In this document: in pieces, positions 9,160 through 15,614 of the stretch
How positions within the stretch are numbered: the stretch's first letter is position 1
How the letters are laid out: the number at the start of each line of letters is the position of its first letter
Virus record (IMG/VR): IMGVR_UViG_3300037427_002936
Location: 1 to 28,366 of that record
Source: a virus
Reading direction: 5' to 3' (one strand)
DNA: 28,366 nt
Position numbers and translations under genes: made by a program
The notes under the pieces: model-generated
What the model saw: only the letters and a program-made list of their open reading frames with translations
Told to the model about the DNA's origin: nothing
Databases searched by the model: none

Positions 9160-9191
9160 TTTATGCATGCAAGGAGAGATTTATTTGAATA

Positions 9192-9767
9192 TCATAAAAG
9201 TTTAGAAGCTAGCTGGCTAAAACTAAATTCAAATGTAGACTCTATTTGTTCTGGGTCTTGATAATTGTAAGTGATTTCGCCCAGGCCCACTGGAACAACA
9301 CCTATATAATCAAACTGAATTTTTCTGTTTTCATATTCATCTAGACCGTACATTGTAAAGTTCGTCGCATATTCGCTGAATACTGGAGCACCAACCGGTT
9401 GTTTCTCTTTATAAAAGATAGCCTCACGATTATTATTCATTAAGTTTATCCATTTGTATATAACCCAGTAATTATTAAATTCATTATCAATAACAAAATT
9501 CATTGTGACGTTTCCGTACTCCGGGCGGTGGTGTCCAGAGAACTTAAAGACTTGCCCAGAATAGTTCTTTTCAATCGCATTTACACCTACTTTCGGTACA
9601 AGGGTACCATATACACTAAATTGAAGAGAGTCGCGTACTATCTTGGCATTGTCCCGTACGGCGTTTTCATGAGTGTCGACTTCTCTCAAAGCTTTAGGTA
9701 AAGTAAATACAAGAATAAATTTATCTTTACGAGCTTTATTTGTAACTGATTGTCTGATCTTCGCCAT
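9192..9767 (-). CDS. Second tail tube-like protein
   Basis: 191 residues. It is beta-rich with a tube-fold pattern: residues about 48-85 hold SLQFSVYGTLVPKVGVNAIE and the strand YSGQVFKFSG; then PEYGNVTMNFVIDNEFNNYW and a helix VIYKWINLM. It ends with NFTMYGLDEYENRKIQFDY, IGVVPVGLGEITYNY and a final strand FEFSFSQLA. The last part parallels 'GAYPTSVGDISY ... TFxVxLAY' in the gp19-like protein of this window. It is encoded between the large terminase and the sheath, where T4 has no gene. It could be a second tube protein, a tube initiator or a tail terminator; sequence alone does not decide. Confidence 0.6.
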   Translation of the reverse strand: MAKIRQSVTNKARKDKFILVFTLPKALREVDTHENAVRDNAKIVRDSLQFSVYGTLVPKVGVNAIEKNYSGQVFKFSGHHRPEYGNVTMNFVIDNEFNNYWVIYKWINLMNNNREAIFYKEKQPVGAPVFSEYATNFTMYGLDEYENRKIQFDYIGVVPVGLGEITYNYQDPEQIESTFEFSFSQLASKLL

Positions 9768-9772
9768 ACTAG

Positions 9773-9780
9773 TATTTATA
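9773..9780 (-). promoter_or_regulatory. Late promoter box TATAAATA overlapping the terminase stop codon
   Basis: Exact TATAAATA on the minus strand. The terminase stop TAA (9778-9776) lies inside it. Five bases (CTAGT) separate it from the ATG at 9767, so transcription would start on the ATG. Confidence 0.65.
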
Positions 9781-11488
9781 GTAATTCATATCCATGCTCT
9801 AGAAGGTCATCAACATCCCCTGGATATGACTGCTTATTACCCTGTGTCATAATAAACGGAACCGGGAGACCACCTTCTTCGCCTAGAAGTTCGTTATTAT
9901 ATAATGATAGAGGGTTAACAAACTGTCGAATATTATATTCATGTTGATTAAGTTGCTTAGGACGGTTGTTGTCGTCTAGACTGATTATCTCGAAATATTT
10001 TTCAGTAATAGCATTTTCTAAAATCATTAAAGCCCACACGAGCGCCATTACACGGTCATCAAAAGAGTTTGACCCTTTTTGTGCTGCCCATGTACCATTA
10101 GGGTACCGGACGAATATCTTCAATTCATCAACAGTATTCTGATCTCGTAACGTCAGGCTACAGAGTTCCGTCAACCAGTACCTCATATTAGTTACACCTT
10201 TATATTTTGTATTTGTATGAGCGATCACCCCGGGTCGGTCATACTTTATTCGGTCGCTTGGATTCGGAGAGAAGTTGACTATGTTCTCATAACCGTGAAT
10301 GTTCTTTAAATTGTCAACTACCTGAGCACCGCAATTGTTTCTTTCAATCAGCGCAGGAGGTGATCCCCAGTGTGTTAATATTTCGTATAACTTGCCGGTA
10401 AAGTTATGCGGATTAATCTCTTTATTATAATAGATTGCGACCTGTTCGATATTTGATAAGTCTGTTATATCTAGAATCTGTACAACGGTTGCCGCTTCTC
10501 CTACTCCTTCACTTATATCAACTCCGACCGTGTACATCCGATTAGGATCTGGTTGCGACCACATATGGTAACACCCATCATCGAAAATATATTTCGGCGC
10601 CTCGGTCGTAATATTAGCCTTTTGAAGCACATCCTCACTCAAAACAGTTTCCCCGGACTCGATGAATTTATTTCCGAACTCCTGATCAAAGGCGGTTGAA
10701 CTTCCTAGTGAACGGATGGTATCATATTTCCATTCCTCGTCTCTTCCTGGTATTTCCCACCAGTCAATACGAGATGCCTTCCAATTATTAGTACCGCGAT
10801 TAGCATTTTCATATAAATCATAGAATAGATTACCGGTTCCGTTAGGTGTACTAGCTATGAAGATTTTAGACTTCTTGGAAGAAGAAATAATAGGGTAAAC
10901 AGATTTCCAGAAATCCTCGACTAGGTGATTGTCAATAAACGCAAGCTCATCCAATATCAATACATTACAACTATCACCACGACCGGCGTCGGATGAGGTG
11001 GTTGATATACCAATACTAGAGCCGTTAGATAATACCATTGACGTCTTTCCGTACTCCTCCACCCCGGGTTTTAGCCAGTTTTCTAGCTCTTCATAAGCTA
11101 GGCGGACTCTCTTAAAGATATTGATAGCAGTTTGCTCTTTATTCGCGACAATTAATATTCTCTGATCATCCTGAAAGCATGCGATCCACAGCGCATATAT
11201 TGTCATCATCGTCGTCTTACCTACCTGTCTACTCGCTAATGTAATATTAAATCGATTATCTCTAAGAGCTCTTAGAACTCTCTTCTGACATTTATATAGC
11301 TTAATTTTACCTCTACCTCTGTCTAGATTGACAACAGTATAGTAATTCTCCGCAAAATATAGTAGATTCTTACTACACTTCTTTATACCGGCCACCATTT
11401 TTGGGGTCCATTCGAACTTCGCTCCGGATCTTGGTAGTTTTTTATTCCCTAAATAATAATCTCGTTCATTAACCTTATTTGTACTCAT
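9776..11488 (-). CDS. terL: Terminase large subunit (gp17-like)
   Basis: 570 residues; T4 gp17 has 610. It is the ATP-driven DNA packaging motor and headful nuclease docked on the portal. Walker A is SRQVGKTT (residues 86-93), Walker B is VLILDEL (176-182) and the coupling motif is STP (213-215). The nuclease domain begins about residue 318 with GVDISEG (first metal-binding Asp 324), continues with an IERNN segment and ends with the conserved DDRVMALVWAL helix. The ATG at 11488 diverges from the plus-strand gene that starts at 11530. The nearest late box on this strand is 24 bases upstream, leaving a normal-length leader. Confidence 0.95.
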   Translation of the reverse strand: MSTNKVNERDYYLGNKKLPRSGAKFEWTPKMVAGIKKCSKNLLYFAENYYTVVNLDRGRGKIKLYKCQKRVLRALRDNRFNITLASRQVGKTTMMTIYALWIACFQDDQRILIVANKEQTAINIFKRVRLAYEELENWLKPGVEEYGKTSMVLSNGSSIGISTTSSDAGRGDSCNVLILDELAFIDNHLVEDFWKSVYPIISSSKKSKIFIASTPNGTGNLFYDLYENANRGTNNWKASRIDWWEIPGRDEEWKYDTIRSLGSSTAFDQEFGNKFIESGETVLSEDVLQKANITTEAPKYIFDDGCYHMWSQPDPNRMYTVGVDISEGVGEAATVVQILDITDLSNIEQVAIYYNKEINPHNFTGKLYEILTHWGSPPALIERNNCGAQVVDNLKNIHGYENIVNFSPNPSDRIKYDRPGVIAHTNTKYKGVTNMRYWLTELCSLTLRDQNTVDELKIFVRYPNGTWAAQKGSNSFDDRVMALVWALMILENAITEKYFEIISLDDNNRPKQLNQHEYNIRQFVNPLSLYNNELLGEEGGLPVPFIMTQGNKQSYPGDVDDLLEHGYELL

Positions 11489-11512
11489 CTAAATATTGTT
11501 TTTTTGTATCGC

Positions 11513-11524
11513 TATTTATAAATA
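11513..11524. promoter_or_regulatory. Palindromic bidirectional late promoter
   Basis: TATTTATAAATA is a perfect 12-base palindrome and carries TATAAATA on both strands (plus 11517-11524; minus 11520-11513). The plus box has five bases before the GTG at 11530; the minus box is 24 bases before the terminase ATG at 11488. One element could therefore fire divergently. Confidence 0.65.
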
Positions 11525-11529
11525 CTTAT

Positions 11530-12342
11530 GTGAAAGATGCTAATAACATATATGAAGAAGCGGTAAAGACCGGTAACGTAGAAAAGCAAGGAGCTTTAGG
11601 TGACGGGAAAGATGCCGATAAAATCATCCCCGGGTCCGGTCCTTCTGTTGAGGGATTAACGGATCCTGTTGAAGGTGCTACCGGTGATGAGGACGAAACT
11701 ACTCAGTACCTTGCGAAGATTTCTCAAAGATTGCAGAAAAAACCTAGAAAAGCCGGGAAATCCCTCAAGGAGGGTATAAATATTTGTGATATGAAAAATA
11801 ACGGCAGCAACATTTTTGATAAACTTTACTCAGTAATCATGGAGGATGAAGAACTTCCGGATGAATTTGATCTTGGAGGTGACGATGAAGGCGATGAAGG
11901 CCTTGGTGATGACCTCGGAGATGACCTGGGTGGTGATGAAGTTTCATTCTCTTTACCTCGTGACGTAGCAGAGCAGCTTAGCGATGCACTTGCAGTAGCA
12001 TTAGGAGGAGGTGATGACGAACTCGAAGATGCCGGGGATGATATCGAAGACTTCGAAGATGAAGGCGACGACATGGATGAGCTCGACGAAATGAGCTTCC
12101 GCGAAGGAGTAACATTGGGAACAGTAAAAACGGAAGGTAATCCCACAGCCCTTAAAGACGGTGCTCCTGGATTGACCGGAAAGAGTAACAAGGTTGGTGG
12201 AAAAGCCAGTAAGACCAAGTCCGGAAAGGCTAATACAGGGAAGGTCACCACAGACGGTAATCCAAAAGCGTTAGCTGATGGAGTTGCTCGTCAGCAAAAA
12301 GGTGGAAAGACCGGAGCCAAAGAACAGCATATAGGCGACTGA
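11530..12342 (+). CDS. Acidic repeat-containing protein with capsid-targeting-like leader
   Basis: 270 residues from the GTG at 11530. I prefer this start to the ATG at 11479: it lies five bases after an exact late box, avoids overlap with the terminase, and gives a leader (KDANNIYEEA) like those of other virion-type genes here. Family not recognised. Residues about 105-190 are extremely acidic (GDDEGDEGLGDDLGDDLGG and similar), and residues 212-262 are basic and Gly/Lys-rich. Two copies of a V-x-T-x-GNP-x-AL-x-DG repeat lie near 198-211 and 238-251. Possible prohead-protease sites (L/I-x-E) occur at residues 7-9, 79-81, 103-105 and 185-187. The acidic composition resembles T4 prohead core proteins such as gp67, so a scaffold or packaged-protein role is plausible but inferred. 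An internal start at 11791 is listed separately. Confidence 0.65.
   Translation: MKDANNIYEEAVKTGNVEKQGALGDGKDADKIIPGSGPSVEGLTDPVEGATGDEDETTQYLAKISQRLQKKPRKAGKSLKEGINICDMKNNGSNIFDKLYSVIMEDEELPDEFDLGGDDEGDEGLGDDLGDDLGGDEVSFSLPRDVAEQLSDALAVALGGGDDELEDAGDDIEDFEDEGDDMDELDEMSFREGVTLGTVKTEGNPTALKDGAPGLTGKSNKVGGKASKTKSGKANTGKVTTDGNPKALADGVARQQKGGKTGAKEQHIGD
11775..11782 (+). promoter_or_regulatory. Internal late promoter box TATAAATA
   Basis: Exact TATAAATA inside the open frame of the acidic protein gene, eight bases before an in-frame ATG (11791). AAGGAGG lies just upstream of the box. Confidence 0.45.
11791..12342 (+). CDS. Possible nested in-frame gene (short form of the acidic protein)
   Basis: 183 residues from the ATG at 11791, in the same frame as the 270-residue protein. 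Its N-terminus, MKNNGSNIFDKLYSVIMED, is itself a capsid-targeting-like leader ending in I-M-E. It follows an exact late box at the usual short distance. Two explanations fit: the main product starts here and the upstream 87 codons are a separate or recent extension, or both forms are made. It would contain the whole acidic region and both GNP repeats. Confidence 0.4.
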   Translation: MKNNGSNIFDKLYSVIMEDEELPDEFDLGGDDEGDEGLGDDLGDDLGGDEVSFSLPRDVAEQLSDALAVALGGGDDELEDAGDDIEDFEDEGDDMDELDEMSFREGVTLGTVKTEGNPTALKDGAPGLTGKSNKVGGKASKTKSGKANTGKVTTDGNPKALADGVARQQKGGKTGAKEQHIGD

Positions 12343-12364
12343 TCCAAGTCACAATGACTTTAAT

Positions 12365-12397
12365 AAAAAACGCGACGGGTAACCGCCGCGTTTTTTT
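12365..12397 (+). terminator. Intrinsic terminator after the acidic protein gene
   Basis: Ten-base stem AAAAAACGCG / CGCGTTTTTT, extended by CGG/CCG past an A-C mismatch, closed by a GTAA (GNRA) tetraloop and followed by seven T (12391-12397). The A/T flanks make it potentially bidirectional. Its last T is the first base of the next late box. Confidence 0.85.
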
Positions 12398-12404
12398 ATA
12401 AATA
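12397..12404 (+). promoter_or_regulatory. Late promoter box TATAAATA, fused to the terminator
   Basis: Exact TATAAATA beginning on the final T of the terminator tract, with six bases (TATATA) before the ATG at 12411. It drives the 125-residue gene and the coupled gp14 gene. Confidence 0.65.
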
Positions 12405-12410
12405 TATATA

Positions 12411-12788
12411 ATGAGGTTCAAAGAAAGATTTTTATCGCTCCTAAGCGAAGACCTGAAACCGTATCAAAAGAATGGATTCCGGGGTGAGATGAGACATAAG
12501 CAACAATGGGTCCCTGATTCTCATAAAACGGACCCTTCGTTAAATAGTAAAATTGAATCTCTTAGAAATAAAGAAAGTGGCGGAGCGCCGGTGCCTTGCG
12601 ATATGACTGATTTAATGTACATACTGAACAACTATATTTTCCAAGGTGAACAAGCACCTGTAGATAGTACAAATGTAATTGAATTGGCTCAAAAGCACTT
12701 ATCCGGGCGGAGCGGAAAAGAGCTCGGTACTACAGGTATTCTTGTATATCTGGACCCTACAACCAACATATACAAGCTTAAGAAGTAA
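12411..12788 (+). CDS. Unknown virion-type protein with capsid-targeting-like leader
   Basis: 125 residues, family not recognised. The N-terminus MRFKERFLSLLSED is an amphipathic helix ending in L-S-E, as in T4 capsid-targeting leaders with a gp21-type cleavage site. The rest is soluble and mixed, with a basic segment at 17-32, a central part containing a single cysteine (CDMTDLMYILNNYIF) and a beta-like end (GILVYLDPTTNIYKLKK). Its stop codon overlaps the gp14 start (TAATG), so the two are translationally coupled. That link to a neck protein suggests a head or head-tail connector context. Confidence 0.6.
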   Translation: MRFKERFLSLLSEDLKPYQKNGFRGEMRHKQQWVPDSHKTDPSLNSKIESLRNKESGGAPVPCDMTDLMYILNNYIFQGEQAPVDSTNVIELAQKHLSGRSGKELGTTGILVYLDPTTNIYKLKK

Positions 12789-13543
12789 TGACAGATCTCA
12801 ACGATATATTTGTATTTAATAACCATCCGAATGGTGTCAGATGGTTAGATAAAGATATGAATACCAACGAGAGACAGGTTGTTAACTCGTGGTGGAACGA
12901 ACAGATACACCAATATGGCACTGAAATCGACTATTATTCGAGCGGGTATAATCTCACCGAACATGATTTTGTGTACGGAGAGGACCCTACATCGAAATAT
13001 AAAGACCCTATTCGAATGATTATGTGTTTAAACTTAAATGAGAATGCTATTGTAATGCAAAAATTTGGATTAGTGGCAGAGGATGAAGTCACCGGATTTA
13101 TGTCGATCGATTCATTTCATCAAGCTATGTCCGGAGATGATAAAGAACCGAAATCCGGAGATGTTTTTAATTTAATCGAATATGGTTCTAGAGATCGCCC
13201 GGGCGGGAGAGAGGGAAAGTGGTTCGAAATAACAGAACGCTTAGAGCAGGACGTTTCACAGATCAACCCAATAATAGGTCATTATATATGGCTGATAAAG
13301 GCTAAGAGATTTGAGTACAGTTATGAACCTGGATTATCCGGGGAAAGAGTACAAGATCAAGTATATGATGATGCTTTCTCCGGGGTATTAACTGGAGGGA
13401 CTCAAGAAGTGAGCGACGAGAAAGGCTATTTAGATGATATTCAAGATAAATCTAAACAGGTATTCGACTACGATAAGTATGAACAGAGCAATACAGACGT
13501 ATATGGCGGATACAGTCCTAACGAAGGAGATCGACCTAAATAA
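12788..13543 (+). CDS. gp14: Neck protein gp14 (head-tail connector)
   Basis: 251 residues; T4 gp14 has 256. In T4, gp13 and gp14 cap the filled head and provide the tail docking site. Matching features: a DFVYGEDPTSKYKDP segment (residues 60-74), where T4 has 'DLIFGEDLKNKF'; QKFGLVAEDEVTGFMSIDSF (91-110), where T4 has 'SKFGMQVQDEVTLSINPGRF'; then EPKSGDVFNL, WFEITERLEQ and a KAKRFEYSYEP segment, in the same order as T4. The C-terminal 60 residues are acidic and divergent. The start overlaps the previous stop as TAATG. The gene ends exactly against the stop of the convergent minus-strand gene, with no base between. Confidence 0.85.
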   Translation: MTDLNDIFVFNNHPNGVRWLDKDMNTNERQVVNSWWNEQIHQYGTEIDYYSSGYNLTEHDFVYGEDPTSKYKDPIRMIMCLNLNENAIVMQKFGLVAEDEVTGFMSIDSFHQAMSGDDKEPKSGDVFNLIEYGSRDRPGGREGKWFEITERLEQDVSQINPIIGHYIWLIKAKRFEYSYEPGLSGERVQDQVYDDAFSGVLTGGTQEVSDEKGYLDDIQDKSKQVFDYDKYEQSNTDVYGGYSPNEGDRPK

Positions 13544-13834
13544 CTAGGACGACATATCGTCAATAACCTTCTTATTATCATCTCCACTAGTTATATCGAA
13601 TAAGATCGATTCAAACTTCTCATCGACATATTTTTGTAACGCGATAGGTTTAACCCATACCTTGTCATTAGGAGCCCGGGAACCTAGTTGCTTCAGCTTC
13701 TTGTCAACCACTTCAACGGCATCAATTAATGCGCACCATCGCGATAATTCATAAACAGACATTTCATGTTCTTGTTCTGCTCCTGGACGTGATAATTTAA
13801 CCTTCTGGTTCTTGTACTTTTCTATATCTATCAT
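13544..13834 (-). CDS. Small protein of unknown function
   Basis: 96 residues, charged, no membrane segment, no recognised domain. It contains a basic/acidic N-terminus, a central helix (ELSRWCALIDAVEVVDKKLKQL) and a C-terminal acidic end. It overlaps the upstream 162-residue gene by 38 bases, so the two are probably translated from one message. Its stop abuts the stop of gp14 on the other strand. Confidence 0.55.
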   Translation of the reverse strand: MIDIEKYKNQKVKLSRPGAEQEHEMSVYELSRWCALIDAVEVVDKKLKQLGSRAPNDKVWVKPIALQKYVDEKFESILFDITSGDDNKKVIDDMSS

Positions 13835-14285
13835 AATATTTTTTAAGTGATTGAATGTTATAACCTGTAGTATAACTTAAAAGTTCTGTTTCTGCAACTT
13901 TTATATCAATACACCCGAGAATATCATAGAAATGTAACATAGAGTCGAAGTACGTCTTTATTATAAAGGCTTGTTCTGGGGACAAATCTTTATTTTTCTT
14001 AATAATATGGTCACGTATAATATGGTTAAATGATTTAAGGTATTCAACTAAATTAAATTTTGGTTTAGAGTTCTTCGACATTCCTTTAATAAAATCGATA
14101 TCCTCGCCAAAGACATGCTCGATGTCCTTTAATATATCGCCTAATGTCAGCGGTACTGTTGAACCTGGTTGGTTGATTGAACTAGCGGGAGCTGCTCCGT
14201 TTGTATCTAGGCTTAGATCCTCTTTATGCTCGTTCAATTGGTTCACTGTTTCTAATTTTTTGTATTGCCTCTTCGCGATCCGCAA
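13797..14285 (-). CDS. Unknown soluble protein
   Basis: Up to 162 residues, mainly helical. A low-complexity Ala/Ser/Pro linker (about residues 31-45) separates a basic N-terminus from a helical domain (about 46-160) rich in Asp, Lys and aromatic residues (HVFGEDIDFIKGMSKNSKP; KTYFDSMLHFYDILG). The ATG at 14285 overlaps the upstream zinc-ribbon gene by 62 bases. In-frame GTG (14246) and TTG codons further in would reduce the overlap, so the start is uncertain. Function not recognised. Confidence 0.5.
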   Translation of the reverse strand: MRIAKRQYKKLETVNQLNEHKEDLSLDTNGAAPASSINQPGSTVPLTLGDILKDIEHVFGEDIDFIKGMSKNSKPKFNLVEYLKSFNHIIRDHIIKKNKDLSPEQAFIIKTYFDSMLHFYDILGCIDIKVAETELLSYTTGYNIQSLKKYYDRYRKVQEPEG

Positions 14286-14682
14286 TGTACGCTTGGACAG
14301 CTAAAGGATTTGCTTCTAATGGATTCGTCACTTGAGCAGTTGTTATATTAATATATACAGAATTGATCTTCCCGCAAGTATTACATGCAAATTTATTGTC
14401 AACGTCAAACCGGATTGGGGCTAGATTGTCTTCACCACAATAAGCACAGGGAACAACTGTTCCTTGTTTGGAGAATTCTTTAATTCGTTCATTTTCAAGC
14501 TCTTTGTTTTTCAAAGCGGCGCGAGATTGAAGAATAGTATTAAAAATATAAAAGAATATGTACTGACCTACCAAGGCAAAAACACCGGCTTTGATTGGAT
14601 CATATCCTACTGTCCATGCTAGAGTACTAATAATACCAGCAACACAGAATGTCAGAAATATAGACTTAAGTATTAACCACAT
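14224..14682 (-). CDS. Membrane-anchored zinc-ribbon protein
   Basis: 152 residues. Two membrane helices are visible at about residues 7-27 and 31-53. A charged helix follows, then a zinc ribbon with C79-x2-C82 and C100-x2-C103. The C-terminal 45 residues are soluble. The protein probably sits in the host inner membrane with the ribbon in the cytoplasm. Family not recognised. It has its own sigma70-like promoter (TTGATT-17-TATAAT), so it is likely expressed early, unlike the neighbouring virion-type genes. It may alter a host membrane process; that is speculation. Confidence 0.7.
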   Translation of the reverse strand: MWLILKSIFLTFCVAGIISTLAWTVGYDPIKAGVFALVGQYIFFYIFNTILQSRAALKNKELENERIKEFSKQGTVVPCAYCGEDNLAPIRFDVDNKFACNTCGKINSVYINITTAQVTNPLEANPLAVQAYIADREEAIQKIRNSEPIERA

Positions 14683-14687
14683 ACTAT

Positions 14688-14716
14688 ATTATAGTATAAA
14701 TCTACCGTAAAATCAA
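14688..14716 (-). promoter_or_regulatory. Sigma70-like promoter of the zinc-ribbon gene
   Basis: Minus strand: -35 TTGATT (14716-14711), 17-base spacer, -10 TATAAT (14693-14688). Five bases follow before the ATG at 14682, so the start site is predicted on or next to the ATG. The -35 directly follows the TAG stop of the upstream gene. Confidence 0.7.
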
Positions 14717-15112
14717 CTAGTCAATAGTTAGACCATCTAAGTCTGATTGTAATGAGAGAATGATCTTTTGAGCTTTTTGGAGCTTTTTATATACATTAGC
14801 CGCAGCTTTTAAAGCAGGTTTATTATCTTTTACAATAGGGTTTTTCGCAACTTCAAGCATTCCGGACTTGGCGTCTTGTAGCTTAACGTAGCTGTCTGAG
14901 ATCGCTTCTAGTACACCTGAATCTGCTGGATAGGGCTGTAGTGTAGGTGCTTTACCTTCTTCACCATCTGCTTTTTGTTTCTTGTAGTGGTCAAACAGAT
15001 CCATGAACGTAACCTTCTGAGGCTTGAGGCTCATACCGGTGCCTCCTACACCCATTGCATTGTTGCTTCCTAAAGTTGTATCTTCTAAAAGTGTATCAAA
15101 TTCTTCTTTCAT
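14717..15112 (-). CDS. Unknown virion-type protein with capsid-targeting-like leader
   Basis: 131 residues from the ATG at 15112. An upstream in-frame ATG at 15136 exists, but a late box (15120-15127) lies between the two, so the inner start is favoured. The N-terminus from 15112, MKEEFDTLLEDTT, ends its helix in L-L-E, matching the leader seen in six other genes here. A Gly/Met-rich stretch follows (about 14-28). The C-terminal half is Lys/Ala-rich coiled coil (KPALKAAANVYKKLQKAQKI). Family not recognised. It is divergent from the 15147 gene. Confidence 0.6.
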   Translation of the reverse strand: MKEEFDTLLEDTTLGSNNAMGVGGTGMSLKPQKVTFMDLFDHYKKQKADGEEGKAPTLQPYPADSGVLEAISDSYVKLQDAKSGMLEVAKNPIVKDNKPALKAAANVYKKLQKAQKIILSLQSDLDGLTID

Positions 15113-15119
15113 TCGTAAA

Positions 15120-15127
15120 TATTTATA
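15120..15127 (-). promoter_or_regulatory. Late promoter box TATAAATA
   Basis: Exact TATAAATA on the minus strand with seven bases before the ATG at 15112. It lies within the frame of the longer ORF starting at 15136, which argues for the downstream start. Confidence 0.6.
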
Positions 15128-15146
15128 CTTAATCAATTAAATAATT

Positions 15147-15614
15147 ATGTCAATGAACACATTCGCTAAAAAATTCAGTATTCTATTAGAGCAAACACCG
15201 GATCCAGCCATCGAGGCTGAAGATCCAAGCGCAGAAGCGCTTCCTGTTGATCCAGGAGGAGATGAAGGTAATCCATTAGGTCTAGATCAAGGAACGCCGG
15301 CTGATTCCTTCGACGATGTACCGGACAATCCGGCGGTGGCGTTAAGACAGCAGCAGTACGGACAAACCATGGATACGCTCAGAGGTTGGGTTGATCAAGT
15401 CGAAGGATGGGTAGATCAACTTAACGGTCTAGACAGTAACAGTATTAATGCTCAACTAAATAAAGCAGACTGTGACAGTATTATGGCAGACGTTCAACGA
15501 AGTGAATCAAAAAAGATCTCGCGATTAGCTCAAGATCTTTCAAGTCTGTCAGAATCGCTTAAACAATATCTCTTATCTGCCGAACAAAAAGCAAATTCTA
15601 GGGAAACAATTTAA
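15147..15614 (+). CDS. Acidic virion-type protein with capsid-targeting-like leader
   Basis: 155 residues, family not recognised. The N-terminus MSMNTFAKKFSILLEQ is an amphipathic helix ending in L-L-E. Residues 17-65 are Pro/Asp/Gly/Glu-rich and disordered. Residues about 68-150 are helical with a repeated W-V-D-Q motif (RGWVDQVEGWVDQL) and a Ser/Leu-rich coiled coil. Its stop overlaps the start of the next gene (TAATG), so both are made together. A scaffold or packaged internal-protein role is inferred from the leader and acidic linker. Confidence 0.6.
   Translation: MSMNTFAKKFSILLEQTPDPAIEAEDPSAEALPVDPGGDEGNPLGLDQGTPADSFDDVPDNPAVALRQQQYGQTMDTLRGWVDQVEGWVDQLNGLDSNSINAQLNKADCDSIMADVQRSESKKISRLAQDLSSLSESLKQYLLSAEQKANSRETI

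Noticed and set aside
11479-11529. Upstream ATG at 11479 as start of the acidic protein
   Set aside because: It overlaps the terminase start, encodes a hydrophobic Cys/Phe stretch unlike the leaders of the other virion-type genes, and lies upstream of the late box; the GTG at 11530 fits promoter spacing and leader pattern.
11826-12251. Minus-strand open frame opposite the acidic protein
   Set aside because: It is the Ser/Pro-rich shadow of the acidic Asp/Gly/Glu coding region, with no promoter support.
15113-15136. Upstream ATG at 15136 for the 131-residue gene
   Set aside because: An exact late box lies downstream of it, and only the start at 15112 gives a typical leader (MKEEFDTLLED).
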